From CAZNPW01 sp964575185 (lineage in GTDB: Bacteria; Pseudomonadota; Alphaproteobacteria; Rhodobacterales; Rhodobacteraceae): DNA of 6,250 nucleotides. A program made the translations under genes and the position numbers. The notes beneath the pieces were generated by a model. That model was not told where the DNA came from. It saw only the letters and a program-made list of their open reading frames with translations, and ran no database searches. The DNA lies in the NCBI GenBank assembly GCA_964575185.1, contig CAZNPW010000098.1, positions 1 to 6,250 on the forward strand, written 5' to 3'. Below, piece by piece: positions 1 through 5,997 of the stretch (within the stretch, counting starts at the first letter, position 1; the number at the start of each line of letters is the position of its first letter).

Positions 1-13
1 TGACGTGACGGCG

Positions 14-47
14 GCGGGGCCGGGGGCCGCGTTGCCCCCGGCCCCGC
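14..47 (+). terminator. GC-rich hairpin, probable terminator of an upstream gene
   Basis: Two perfectly complementary 14-base arms (14-27 and 34-47) flank a six-base loop, giving an all-G/C stem. Two in-line TGA triplets at 1-3 and 6-8 could be the stop of a gene whose body lies left of the window, so the hairpin would sit just past its end. There is no T-run after it, so a classic intrinsic terminator is not proven. Many high-GC genomes use such hairpins without a clear U-tract. From 48 to 162 I see no gene and no other clear signal. Confidence 0.5.
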
Positions 48-162
48 ATCCCGTGCCGACCGTCGCGGCCCGTGCGTCGGCGCGCACCCCGCGGCCCCGC
101 GCCGCACCGGCAGCGGACCGGGCCGACAGGCGCGACCGCCCGTCCCGGCCCGAAGCATTCCG

Positions 163-669
163 GTGAAGACGCTCGACCAGATCGTGGGCCAGCTCCTGCG
201 CACCGAAAGCCTGGCGGCGCGGTCGCGCTGGCTGATCCTCGGGGCGATCGCCATCTGGCTCGCGGCCTCGACGCTGGCGCTCGCCGGGCGCGATCCGGGA
301 CATTTCTCGCGCGCCGGTGCGGTGGGGACCGGGCTGGTGCTGGCGACCTTCGCCGTTTCCACCGCCGCACGGCAGACCTACCAGACCTTGCTGACCAAGG
401 GCCTGATCCTTGTCCTGCGCCAGAACCTGCGCGACCGCGAGGGGCGGCCGCTGATGCTTCCCGGGGTCGCGCCGGAACCGCAGGACGTGGCGGCCCACGA
501 CTACGACCAGAACCTCGAGGCCATCGGTCGCCTGCTGTCGCGGCTCGACCGCCGCGCCGCCCCCGCCCGCACCGCCGAGGTCGGGCTCGCCGCTGTCTCC
601 ACGCTGCAGTGGGGCTACGGCGACCTCCTGGTGAACCGCCTGCTCGGATGCGGCCAATGGACCTGCTGA
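163..669 (+). CDS. Hypothetical small membrane protein with two predicted helices
   Basis: I do not recognise this 168-residue protein. It starts with GTG at 163. The frame is open back to the TGA at 1-3 but has no ATG, GTG or TTG before 163, so this is the first usual start. The ribosome site is weak. A short amphipathic N-terminus (1-22) is followed by two hydrophobic segments, about residues 23-41 and 51-69, joined by a short loop, which suggests a helical hairpin in the inner membrane. The rest is a charged soluble tail. It ends in a distinctive stretch, residues 145-168, with an aromatic-glycine core TLQWGYGDLLV and a final C-x4-C pair (Cys163, Cys168). That stretch looks like a conserved motif rather than random high-GC reading. 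The gene lies upstream of soxD but is separated from it by a hairpin, so a role in sarcosine oxidation is not implied. Confidence 0.75.
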   Translation: MKTLDQIVGQLLRTESLAARSRWLILGAIAIWLAASTLALAGRDPGHFSRAGAVGTGLVLATFAVSTAARQTYQTLLTKGLILVLRQNLRDREGRPLMLPGVAPEPQDVAAHDYDQNLEAIGRLLSRLDRRAAPARTAEVGLAAVSTLQWGYGDLLVNRLLGCGQWTC

Positions 670-696
670 TTTCATCTTTCCTCAAATATCCCGGGG
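667..696 (+). repeat. AT-rich gene-end motif, possible dispersed repeat
   Basis: Starting at the stop codon of the membrane-protein gene there is a short island far richer in A/T than its surroundings, with the core TTTCCTCAAATATCCCGGGG (677-696). From memory, near-identical strings recur at gene ends in Rhodobacteraceae genomes, but I cannot count copies here. AAATAT (684-689) could also be read as a -10 box, yet no good -35 box sits 16-18 bases before it. It could be a dispersed repeat, part of a 3' processing or termination signal, or chance. Confidence 0.35.
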
Positions 697-738
697 GTCG
701 CCGGTTGTCCGCCATTGGTCCGAGGACCAACCGGCGAC
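697..738 (+). promoter_or_regulatory. Large imperfect hairpin ahead of soxD
   Basis: Arms 697-710 and 724-738 are complementary over 14 pairs, with one extra base bulged in the right arm; the loop is 711-723. A competing smaller stem, TTGGTC (715-720) with GACCAA (725-730), shares the right arm, so two alternative folds exist. The hairpin lies between the membrane-protein stop and the soxD start. It may end the upstream transcript, since no T-run follows on either strand but this is common in GC-rich genomes, or act as a leader structure for the sox genes. It matches no riboswitch class that I recognise. Confidence 0.45.
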
Positions 739-778
739 GGGCCGGCCCCCGCGCGCACTGCCAGACGGACGCTCGCCC

Positions 779-1087
779 ATGCTGACCCTGACCTGCCCGT
801 ACTGCGGCGTCGCCGCCGAGGAGACCGAACTCGCCCCGGGCGGCGAGGCGCATCTGAAGCGCGTCGGGCCGGGGTCGTCGGACGAGGACTTCGAGGCCTA
901 CATGTTCGCGCGCAAGAACCCCAAAGGCGTGCATCTGGAACGCTGGCGCCACGCCTACGGCTGCGGCAAGTGGTTCCTCGCCGCCCGGTCGACCGCGACG
1001 CTGCAGGTCTTCGGGACCTATCCCGCGCAGACCTCCGGTCCGCCCGAGGACATCCTGGTGAAGATCCGCGCGGAGCGGCAGGCATGA
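779..1087 (+). CDS. soxD: Sarcosine oxidase, delta subunit
   Basis: This is the small zinc-binding subunit of heterotetrameric sarcosine oxidase, the cytoplasmic enzyme that demethylates sarcosine to glycine. The 102-residue length is usual for the family. The four expected zinc ligands are visible: Cys6 and Cys9 in the N-terminal TCPYCG motif, then His58 and Cys62 in the ERWRHAYGCGKWF stretch. These sit within one residue of the positions known from structures of the enzyme (6, 9, 59, 63). The conserved GGEAH (21-25) and ARKNPKGVHLERW segments also fit. The subunit has no known catalytic residues and supports assembly of the complex. Its ATG is preceded only by a weak ribosome site. The stop overlaps the soxA start as ATGA, a 4-base overlap that indicates translational coupling. 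In most operons soxB precedes this gene; here an unrelated membrane-protein gene does. Confidence 0.95.
   Translation: MLTLTCPYCGVAAEETELAPGGEAHLKRVGPGSSDEDFEAYMFARKNPKGVHLERWRHAYGCGKWFLAARSTATLQVFGTYPAQTSGPPEDILVKIRAERQA
1072..1075 (+). promoter_or_regulatory. Ribosome binding site that fixes the soxA start
   Basis: GGAG lies eight bases before ATG 1084 and inside the end of soxD. This supports 1084 as the soxA start. The same frame stays open upstream as far as an ATG at 715, but that extension would cover all of soxD and encodes an Arg-rich sequence unlike any sarcosine oxidase N-terminus. Confidence 0.75.
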
Positions 1088-4047
1088 GCACGCGCCTCGC
1101 CACCGGCGGCCGCCTGATCGACCGCAGCGCGCGGGCCGAGTTCACCTTCAACGGCCGCCGCATGGCGGGCCATGCGGGCGACACGCTCGCCTCCGCGCTG
1201 CTCGCGAACGGCCAGGTGCTGGTCGGGCGCAGCTTCAAGTATCACCGCCCGCGCGGCATCGTGGCGGCCGGGCCGGAGGAGCCGAACGCGCTCCTGAACC
1301 TCGGCCAGGACGGGCGGTTCGAGCCGAACGCGCGCGCCACGCTCGTGCCCCTGTCCGACGGGATGGTCGCGACCAGCCAGAACCACTGGCCGAGCCTGGA
1401 GTTCGACGTGGGCGCGGTGAACAGCCTCGCCGCGCGGTTCCTGCCGGCGGGGTTCTACTACAAGACCTTCATCCACCCCCGCGCCTTCTGGAAACACGTC
1501 TTCGAGCCGGTGATCCGCGCCTCGGCCGGCCTCGGCCGCGCGCCGCGCGACCGCGACGCCGACCGCTACGACCAGGCCTATGCGCATTGCGACGTGCTGG
1601 TGGCGGGCGGCGGCCTGGCGGGGATCGCCGCAGCGCAGGCCGCGGCCGCCCGGGGGCTGCGGGTGATCCTGATGGAGGCGCAGGGGCACTGGGGCGGGCG
1701 CGCGCCGGTCGACGGCGTGACGGTGGGCGGCAAGCCGGCCGACGCCTGGACCGACGCGGCCATCGCCGCGCTCGCCGCGCAGGACGGCGTGACGCTGCGG
1801 CTGAACACCAGCGTCTTTGGCGTGCACGACCACGGCTACGTCCTGGCCGCCGAACGCCGCGACGGCCCCGTGCGCGAACGGCTGTGGCGCATCCGCGCGA
1901 AGCGCGTCGTGATGGCCACGGGCGCGATCGAGCGGCCCCTGTCCTTCGCCGGCAACGACGTGCCCGGCGTGATGCTCGCCGCCGCCGTGCGCGACTACGT
2001 GGTGAACTTCGCGGTCAGCCCGGGCGACCGGACGGTGGTGGTCACCAACAACGACGACGCCTACCGCACCGCCATCGCGCTGCACCGCGCGGGGCTCGCG
2101 GTGCCCGCGATCCTCGACGCGCGGCCCCAGGCCGACGGTCCCCTGCCGCAGGAGGCGCGGGCGCTCGGCCTGCGCGTCCTGCCCGGCCACGGCATCGCCA
2201 GGGTCAGGGGCGGCAAGCGCGTCACCGCGGTGCAGGTCTGTCTGCAGGCGGGCGAGGGGTCGGTCGTCGAGGAGATCGCCTGCGACGCCGTCGCCATGTC
2301 GGGCGGCTGGTCCCCCGCCGTCCACCTGTGGAGCCATTGCGGCGGCAAGCTCATCTGGGACGAGGCCGGGGCGATGTTCCGCCCCGACCCCGCCCGCCCG
2401 CCCGTCACCCATGACGGCAGCCCGATGGTCATCCCCGCAGGCGCGGCCAACGGCGCGCTGCACGCCGCCGCCTGCCTGGCCGACGCGCAGGCCGCGCTCG
2501 GCGGCTCTCCGGGCGCCGACACGGCGAACGCCCCGGCGGAGCAGCCCCTCGCCCCCGTCTGGCTGATGCCCCAGGGCGCGCCGGTCGCCCTGCGCGAGAA
2601 GATGTTCCTCGACCCGCAGAACGACGTGAAGGTTTCGGACGTGCAGCTCGCCGCGCGCGAGGGCTACGCGAGCGTCGAACACGCCAAGCGCTACACCACG
2701 CTCGGCATGGCGACCGACCAGGGGAAACTGTCCAACATCAACGGCATCGCCACGCTCGGCGCGGCCCTGAACGTGCCGATCCCGCAGGTCGGCACCACCA
2801 CCTTCCGCCCTCCTTATGTCCCCGTCACGCTCGGCACGCTGGCGGGCGAGGCGCGGGGCGAGATCTTCCAGCCCCTGCGCCGCACCCCGATCCACGCCTG
2901 GCACGAGGCGCAGCGGGCCTACTTCGAGCCCGTCGGCCAGTGGCGCCGCCCCTACTGCTTCCCCCGCCCGGGCGAAACCCACGCCCAGGCCGTCGCGCGC
3001 GAGGTCACGAACACCCGGGCGAACGTGGGCCTCCTCGACGCCTCGACGCTCGGCAAGCTTGTCGTGAAGGGACCGGACGCGGGCCGCTTCCTCGACATGC
3101 TCTACACGAACGTCATGAGCACTTTGCCCGTCGGCAAATGCCGCTACGGCCTGATGTGCAACGAACAGGGCTTCCTGTCGGACGACGGGGTGGTCGCGCG
3201 GCTGGCTGACGACACCTGGCTCTGCCACACCACCTCCGGCGGGGCCGACCGCATCCATGGCTGGATGGAGGACTGGCTACAGTGCGAGTGGTGGGACTGG
3301 CGGGTCTACACCGCCAACCTGACCGAGCAATACGCCCAGATCGCCGTCGTCGGCCCGCAGGCGCGCGCGGTGCTGGAGGCGCTGGGCGGGATGGACGTCT
3401 CGCGCGCGGCGCTGCCCTTCATGGCCTGGGCCGAGGGCACGCTCGCAGGCATCCCCGCGCGGGTGTTCCGCATCAGCTTCTCGGGCGAGCTCTCCTACGA
3501 GGTCGCGGTGCCGGCGGGGCAGGGGATGGCCTTCTGGGAGGCCTGCCTCGCCGCCGGGGCCGGGCACGGGATCATGCCCTACGGCACCGAGGCCTTGCAC
3601 GTCATGCGCGCCGAGAAGGGGTTCATCATGATCGGCGACGAGACCGACGGCACGGTCATCCCGCAGGACCTGAACCTCGGCTGGGCGATCTCGAAGAAGA
3701 AGGCCGACTACCTCGGCAAGCGCGGGCAGGAGCGGAGTTTCCTGGCGAACCCCGACCGCTGGCGGCTGGTGGGGCTGCAGACGCTCGACGGCAGCGTGAT
3801 CCCCGACGGGGCCTATGCGGTGGCCCCGGGGGTCAACGCCAACGGCCAGCGCAACACCGAAGGCCGCGTGACCTCCACCTACTACTCCCCCACGCTGAAG
3901 CGCGGCATCGCGATGGGTCTGGTCGCGCGCGGGCCGGAGCGGATGGGCGAGACGGTGACCTTCGCTACCACGACCGGCGCGATGATCGCGGCGCGCATCG
4001 TCGACCCGGTGGTCTACGACAGGGAAGGGGCGCGGCAGGATGTCTGA
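1084..4047 (+). CDS. soxA: Sarcosine oxidase, alpha subunit
   Basis: This 987-residue protein is the large subunit of heterotetrameric sarcosine oxidase, within the usual size of about 950-1,000. Domains in order: a 2Fe-2S-like fold (about 15-110, with GHAGDTLASALLANG and GRSFKYHRPRG) that has no cysteine before residue 169 and so cannot hold a cluster, as expected for this family; a Rossmann dinucleotide-binding domain with GxGxxG at 175-180, acidic Glu198 and ATGAIERP at 278-285, the NAD-binding site in known structures; a linker domain (DPQNDV 510-515, KRYTTLGMATDQGK 535-548); and a C-terminal aminomethyltransferase (GcvT)-like folate domain (about 620 to the end), with Asp652 in LLDASTLGK and the KGFIMIGDETDG stretch from residue 845. 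The folate domain passes the sarcosine methyl carbon to tetrahydrofolate as 5,10-methylene-THF. FAD and the covalent FMN link belong to the beta subunit, which is not in this window. No frameshift or stop interrupts the frame. The gene overlaps soxD by 4 bases and soxG by 8. Confidence 0.97.
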   Translation: MSTRLATGGRLIDRSARAEFTFNGRRMAGHAGDTLASALLANGQVLVGRSFKYHRPRGIVAAGPEEPNALLNLGQDGRFEPNARATLVPLSDGMVATSQNHWPSLEFDVGAVNSLAARFLPAGFYYKTFIHPRAFWKHVFEPVIRASAGLGRAPRDRDADRYDQAYAHCDVLVAGGGLAGIAAAQAAAARGLRVILMEAQGHWGGRAPVDGVTVGGKPADAWTDAAIAALAAQDGVTLRLNTSVFGVHDHGYVLAAERRDGPVRERLWRIRAKRVVMATGAIERPLSFAGNDVPGVMLAAAVRDYVVNFAVSPGDRTVVVTNNDDAYRTAIALHRAGLAVPAILDARPQADGPLPQEARALGLRVLPGHGIARVRGGKRVTAVQVCLQAGEGSVVEEIACDAVAMSGGWSPAVHLWSHCGGKLIWDEAGAMFRPDPARPPVTHDGSPMVIPAGAANGALHAAACLADAQAALGGSPGADTANAPAEQPLAPVWLMPQGAPVALREKMFLDPQNDVKVSDVQLAAREGYASVEHAKRYTTLGMATDQGKLSNINGIATLGAALNVPIPQVGTTTFRPPYVPVTLGTLAGEARGEIFQPLRRTPIHAWHEAQRAYFEPVGQWRRPYCFPRPGETHAQAVAREVTNTRANVGLLDASTLGKLVVKGPDAGRFLDMLYTNVMSTLPVGKCRYGLMCNEQGFLSDDGVVARLADDTWLCHTTSGGADRIHGWMEDWLQCEWWDWRVYTANLTEQYAQIAVVGPQARAVLEALGGMDVSRAALPFMAWAEGTLAGIPARVFRISFSGELSYEVAVPAGQGMAFWEACLAAGAGHGIMPYGTEALHVMRAEKGFIMIGDETDGTVIPQDLNLGWAISKKKADYLGKRGQERSFLANPDRWRLVGLQTLDGSVIPDGAYAVAPGVNANGQRNTEGRVTSTYYSPTLKRGIAMGLVARGPERMGETVTFATTTGAMIAARIVDPVVYDREGARQDV

Positions 4048-4591
4048 ACCCGCGACGCCGCTGGCCGGGGCCAGCTTCGCAGGCTTTGCCGCGGTGCGCG
4101 AGATCGGTCCGCTGGGCATGATCGCGCTGCGCTGCGCCCATGACGCGGCCGCCCTGCCGCGCGCGGTGAAGAACGCGGTCGGCACCGGCCTTCCCGACCG
4201 CCGCCGCATCGTCACCGACGGGGCCTGGGGGGCGGGCTGGATGTCGCCGGACGAGCTGCTGCTGCTGTGCCCCCGCGACCAGGTGCCGACCGCCCTGGCC
4301 GCGCTGGCGCGCGAGCTTGCGGGCCTCCATCACCTGGCCGCCGATGTCTCCGACGCCCGCGCGGCCTTCCGGGTCGAGGGGCCGAAGGCGGCGCAGGTGC
4401 TGATGAAGCTGACCCCTGCCGACGTGGCCGGGATGGCCCCGGGCGAACTGCGCCGGTCGCGCCTTGCCCAGGTCGCCGCCGCCTTCTGGGCGGCGGGCGA
4501 CGGCTTCACGGTCGTCACCTTCCGGTCGGTCGCGCGCTATGCCTTCGACGTGCTGGCCAGCGCCGCCGTGCCGGGCAGCGAACTCGACTGA
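4040..4591 (+). CDS. soxG: Sarcosine oxidase, gamma subunit
   Basis: This 183-residue protein is the gamma subunit of the heterotetramer. It is a structural relative of the folate-binding GcvT fold and packs against the alpha subunit. Support comes mainly from position, since it follows soxA directly, plus recognisable family stretches: GAGWMSPDELLLLCP in the middle, FRVEGPKAAQVLMKLTPADV, and a C-terminal FRSVARYAFDVLASA segment. Family sequence conservation is low, so context carries much of the call. The ATG at 4040 lies inside the end of soxA with an 8-base overlap, and a purine-rich AGGGAAGGGG (4021-4030) nine bases before it serves as ribosome site. This implies coupled translation of D, A and G. 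It is the last gene of the cluster seen here; the folate genes that often follow sox operons (such as folD or purU) are absent and sodB comes next. Confidence 0.9.
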   Translation: MSEPATPLAGASFAGFAAVREIGPLGMIALRCAHDAAALPRAVKNAVGTGLPDRRRIVTDGAWGAGWMSPDELLLLCPRDQVPTALAALARELAGLHHLAADVSDARAAFRVEGPKAAQVLMKLTPADVAGMAPGELRRSRLAQVAAAFWAAGDGFTVVTFRSVARYAFDVLASAAVPGSELD

Positions 4592-4610
4592 CGCCGGGCG
4601 GCTGCGGCGC

Positions 4611-4634
4611 GGCCCGGGTCGGCCGGACCCGGCC
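4611..4634 (+). terminator. Hairpin after soxG, probable end of the sox transcript
   Basis: GGCCCGGGTC (4611-4620) pairs with GACCCGGCC (4626-4634), giving nine pairs with one bulged C and a five-base loop. It starts 19 bases after the soxG stop. No T-run follows, so termination is inferred from position and stem strength only. It supports sodB being a separate unit, together with the 107-base gap. Confidence 0.45.
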
Positions 4635-4638
4635 GGGG

Positions 4639-4670
4639 TTGACCTTCCCCGCCACCGGGCACACCTTCCC
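4639..4670 (+). promoter_or_regulatory. Possible sodB promoter region with a direct repeat
   Basis: TTGACC at 4639-4644 resembles a -35 box. The matching -10 region 17 bases on (4662-4667) is a poor fit, so the promoter is tentative. ACCTTCCC occurs twice, at 4642-4649 and 4663-4670, exactly 21 bases apart (two helix turns). That spacing would suit a regulator binding one face of the DNA. No Fur- or Irr-like site is recognised. Confidence 0.25.
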
Positions 4671-4685
4671 GGGCAACCACCCCTG

Positions 4686-4692
4686 AAAGGAG
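4686..4692 (+). promoter_or_regulatory. Strong Shine-Dalgarno site of sodB
   Basis: AAAGGAG lies six bases before ATG 4699. It is the clearest ribosome site in the window and suggests strong, independent translation of sodB, in contrast to the overlapping starts of the sox genes. Confidence 0.85.
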
Positions 4693-4698
4693 CCAGCC

Positions 4699-5298
4699 AT
4701 GGCCTTCACCCTTCCCGACCTGCCCTATGCGCACGACGCGCTCGCCGCGCACGGCATGAGCCGCGAGACGCTCGAGTTCCACCACGACATCCACCACAAG
4801 GCCTATGTCGACAACGGCAACAAGCTGATCGCGGGCACCGAGTGGGAAAATGCCAGCCTCGAGGACGTGGTCCGCGGCACCTACCAGGCGGGCGCGGTGG
4901 CGCAGTCGGGGATCTTCAACAACGCCAGCCAGCACTGGAACCACACCCTCTTCTGGCAGGTGATGGGGCCGGGCGGCGGCGGGATGCCGGGCGCGGTGGA
5001 CCGCGCCCTGACCGACGCCTTCGGCTCGGTGCAGAAGTTCAAGGACGATTTCGCCGCCGCCGGCGCGGGCCAGTTCGGGTCGGGCTGGGTCTGGCTGGTG
5101 AAGGACGGCACGGGCGCGCTGAAGGTGACCAAGACCGAGAACGGCGTGAACCCGCTGTGCTTCGGCCAGACCGCGCTTCTGGGCTGCGACGTGTGGGAGC
5201 ACAGCTACTACATCGACTTCCGCAACAAGCGCCCGGCCTACCTGGCGAACTGGCTCGACAAGCTGGTCGACTGGGAAGCGGTCGCGGCGCGGATGTGA
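4699..5298 (+). CDS. sodB: Superoxide dismutase, iron type
   Basis: This 199-residue protein is a complete Fe/Mn-family superoxide dismutase, converting superoxide to oxygen and hydrogen peroxide. All four metal ligands are visible: His28 (LEFHHDIHH), His82 (HWNHTLFW), Asp164 and His168 (CDVWEHSYYIDF). The gateway residues His32 and Tyr36 are also present. Gln78 in NNASQHWNH corresponds to the Gln of E. coli FeSOD that hydrogen-bonds the metal-bound solvent, which favours iron over manganese; strict metal use or cambialism cannot be read from sequence alone. The N-terminus AFTLPDLPYAHDAL starts straight into the fold with no signal peptide, so it is cytoplasmic. A strong ribosome site lies six bases before the ATG. 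The gene follows soxG on the same strand after a hairpin-bearing 107-base gap, so it is probably transcribed separately. It converges with the LOG gene across a shared palindromic terminator. Confidence 0.96.
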   Translation: MAFTLPDLPYAHDALAAHGMSRETLEFHHDIHHKAYVDNGNKLIAGTEWENASLEDVVRGTYQAGAVAQSGIFNNASQHWNHTLFWQVMGPGGGGMPGAVDRALTDAFGSVQKFKDDFAAAGAGQFGSGWVWLVKDGTGALKVTKTENGVNPLCFGQTALLGCDVWEHSYYIDFRNKRPAYLANWLDKLVDWEAVAARM

Positions 5299-5306
5299 CG
5301 GCACGG

Positions 5307-5334
5307 GTAGGATGGGCAATATTGCCCATCCTAC
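5307..5334. terminator. 28-bp perfect palindrome, two-way terminator between convergent genes
   Basis: GTAGGATGGGCAAT (5307-5320) is followed directly by its exact reverse complement (5321-5334). As RNA this folds into a 12-pair stem with an ATAT loop. The stem can be lengthened by four pairs (5303-5306 with 5336-5339) past a bulged A at 5335. It starts nine bases after the sodB stop and, from the other strand, contains the TAG stop of the LOG gene (5331-5333). It is clearly less GC-rich than its surroundings and may be a dispersed repeat used as a terminator. There is no T-run on either side. Confidence 0.8.
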
Positions 5335-5888
5335 ACCGTCAGGTCGCGCGCCAGCGCGGCCTCCAGCCCCGCCACGTCGGGCACCACGCGGAACAACCCC
5401 CGCAGCGACGGCTCGGCGAAGCCCTGGGCGATGATGTGGTCGATCAGCGCGACCAGCGGCTGCCAGTACCCCGCGACATCGACGAGGAAGACCGGGTGGC
5501 TGTGCAGGCCGATCTGGGCCCAGGTCACGACCTCGAAGAACTCGTCCAGCGACCCCGCGCCGCCGGGCAGCACCGCCACGGCGTCCGAGTTCATGAACAT
5601 GACCTTCTTGCGCTCGTGCATGTCCTCGGTGATGACGAAGGTCGACAGGTCGCGCTTGGCGACCTCGCGGCGGACGAGCGACACGGGGATGACGCCGAAG
5701 GTCGCCCCGCCGGCCGCCATGGCCGCGCGCGCGACCTCGCCCATCAGGCCCACGTCGCCCGCCCCGTAGACGAGCCGCCAGCCGCGCGCGGCGAGCATCG
5801 CGCCGGTGGCGCGGGCGGCGGCGGCATGGGCGGGATCGGCCCCGGGGCGTGAGCCGCAGAAGACACAGACCGAACGGATTTCGGGCAT
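5331..5888 (-). CDS. LOG family protein (TIGR00730), putative nucleotide 5'-monophosphate phosphoribohydrolase
   Basis: This 185-residue protein belongs to the lysine decarboxylase-like LOG family, Rossmann-fold enzymes that split the N-glycosidic bond of nucleoside monophosphates. Some make cytokinin-type free bases; others hydrolyse AMP-like substrates. The old name 'lysine decarboxylase' is wrong for the family. Visible motifs: an N-terminal VCVFCGS (7-13), the phosphate-binding loop YGAGDVGLMG (41-50), MHERKKVM (90-97) with the key Arg93, and the signature PGGAGSLDE at 108-116, which is PGGxGTxxE with Ser113 in place of Thr and catalytic Glu116 kept. The start at 5888 gives the family-typical MPEIRSVCVFCGS; an in-frame ATG at 6032 would add 48 Pro/Arg-rich residues and overlap the divergent gene. 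A GAAGG lies 11 bases upstream, a somewhat distant ribosome site. No signal peptide is seen. The substrate cannot be told from sequence. Confidence 0.9.
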   Translation of the reverse strand: MPEIRSVCVFCGSRPGADPAHAAAARATGAMLAARGWRLVYGAGDVGLMGEVARAAMAAGGATFGVIPVSLVRREVAKRDLSTFVITEDMHERKKVMFMNSDAVAVLPGGAGSLDEFFEVVTWAQIGLHSHPVFLVDVAGYWQPLVALIDHIIAQGFAEPSLRGLFRVVPDVAGLEAALARDLTV

Positions 5889-5937
5889 CGAGGGGCCGAC
5901 CTTCGGGCAAAAGGGGTTGCGACGGGGGCCGTATCGG

Positions 5938-5960
5938 GCTTGTCTTGGCGGAAGGCAAGC
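5938..5960. promoter_or_regulatory. Inverted repeat in the divergent LOG / membrane-protein spacer
   Basis: GCTTGTCTT (5938-5946) pairs with AAGGCAAGC (5952-5960) with one G-T wobble and a five-base loop. It sits in the middle of the 109-base divergent spacer (5889-5997), where both promoters should lie. It could be an operator for either gene. On the minus strand a weak TTGCCT / GATACG pair with 17-base spacing overlaps it and might be the LOG promoter; neither reading is strong. Confidence 0.3.
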
Positions 5961-5983
5961 GATCCGGCGACAGGGTGGCAGCC

Positions 5984-5990
5984 GGGGGAG
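5984..5990 (+). promoter_or_regulatory. Shine-Dalgarno site choosing the start at 5998
   Basis: The purine run GGGGGAG ends seven bases before ATG 5998. It directly abuts another ATG at 5991, which is too close to be used with this site and is in a different frame. It therefore supports 5998. Confidence 0.7.
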
Positions 5991-5997
5991 ATGACGG

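Noticed and set aside
684..689. AAATAT as a -10 promoter box for soxD
   Set aside because: No -35-like box at the right distance, and it lies inside the suspected gene-end motif.
72..785. 237-codon plus-strand frame overlapping the membrane-protein gene
   Set aside because: Arg/Pro/Ala-rich shadow reading with no hydrophobic pattern; the frame from 163 has coherent helices and a conserved-looking tail.
715..1083. Upstream extension of the soxA frame to an ATG at 715
   Set aside because: It would overlap all of soxD, encodes an Arg/Pro-rich sequence unlike the family, and the ATG at 1084 has a good ribosome site and starts the family-typical N-terminus.
1018..3258. 746-codon open frame on the minus strand inside soxA
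   Set aside because: Long antisense frames are expected opposite real genes with high-GC third positions. The product is His/Gly/Arg/Val-rich with no recognisable domain, and soxA is certain.
5991..5993. ATG at 5991 as start of the right-edge gene
   Set aside because: It touches the Shine-Dalgarno run with no spacing and lies in a different frame from the coherent membrane-anchored protein starting at 5998.
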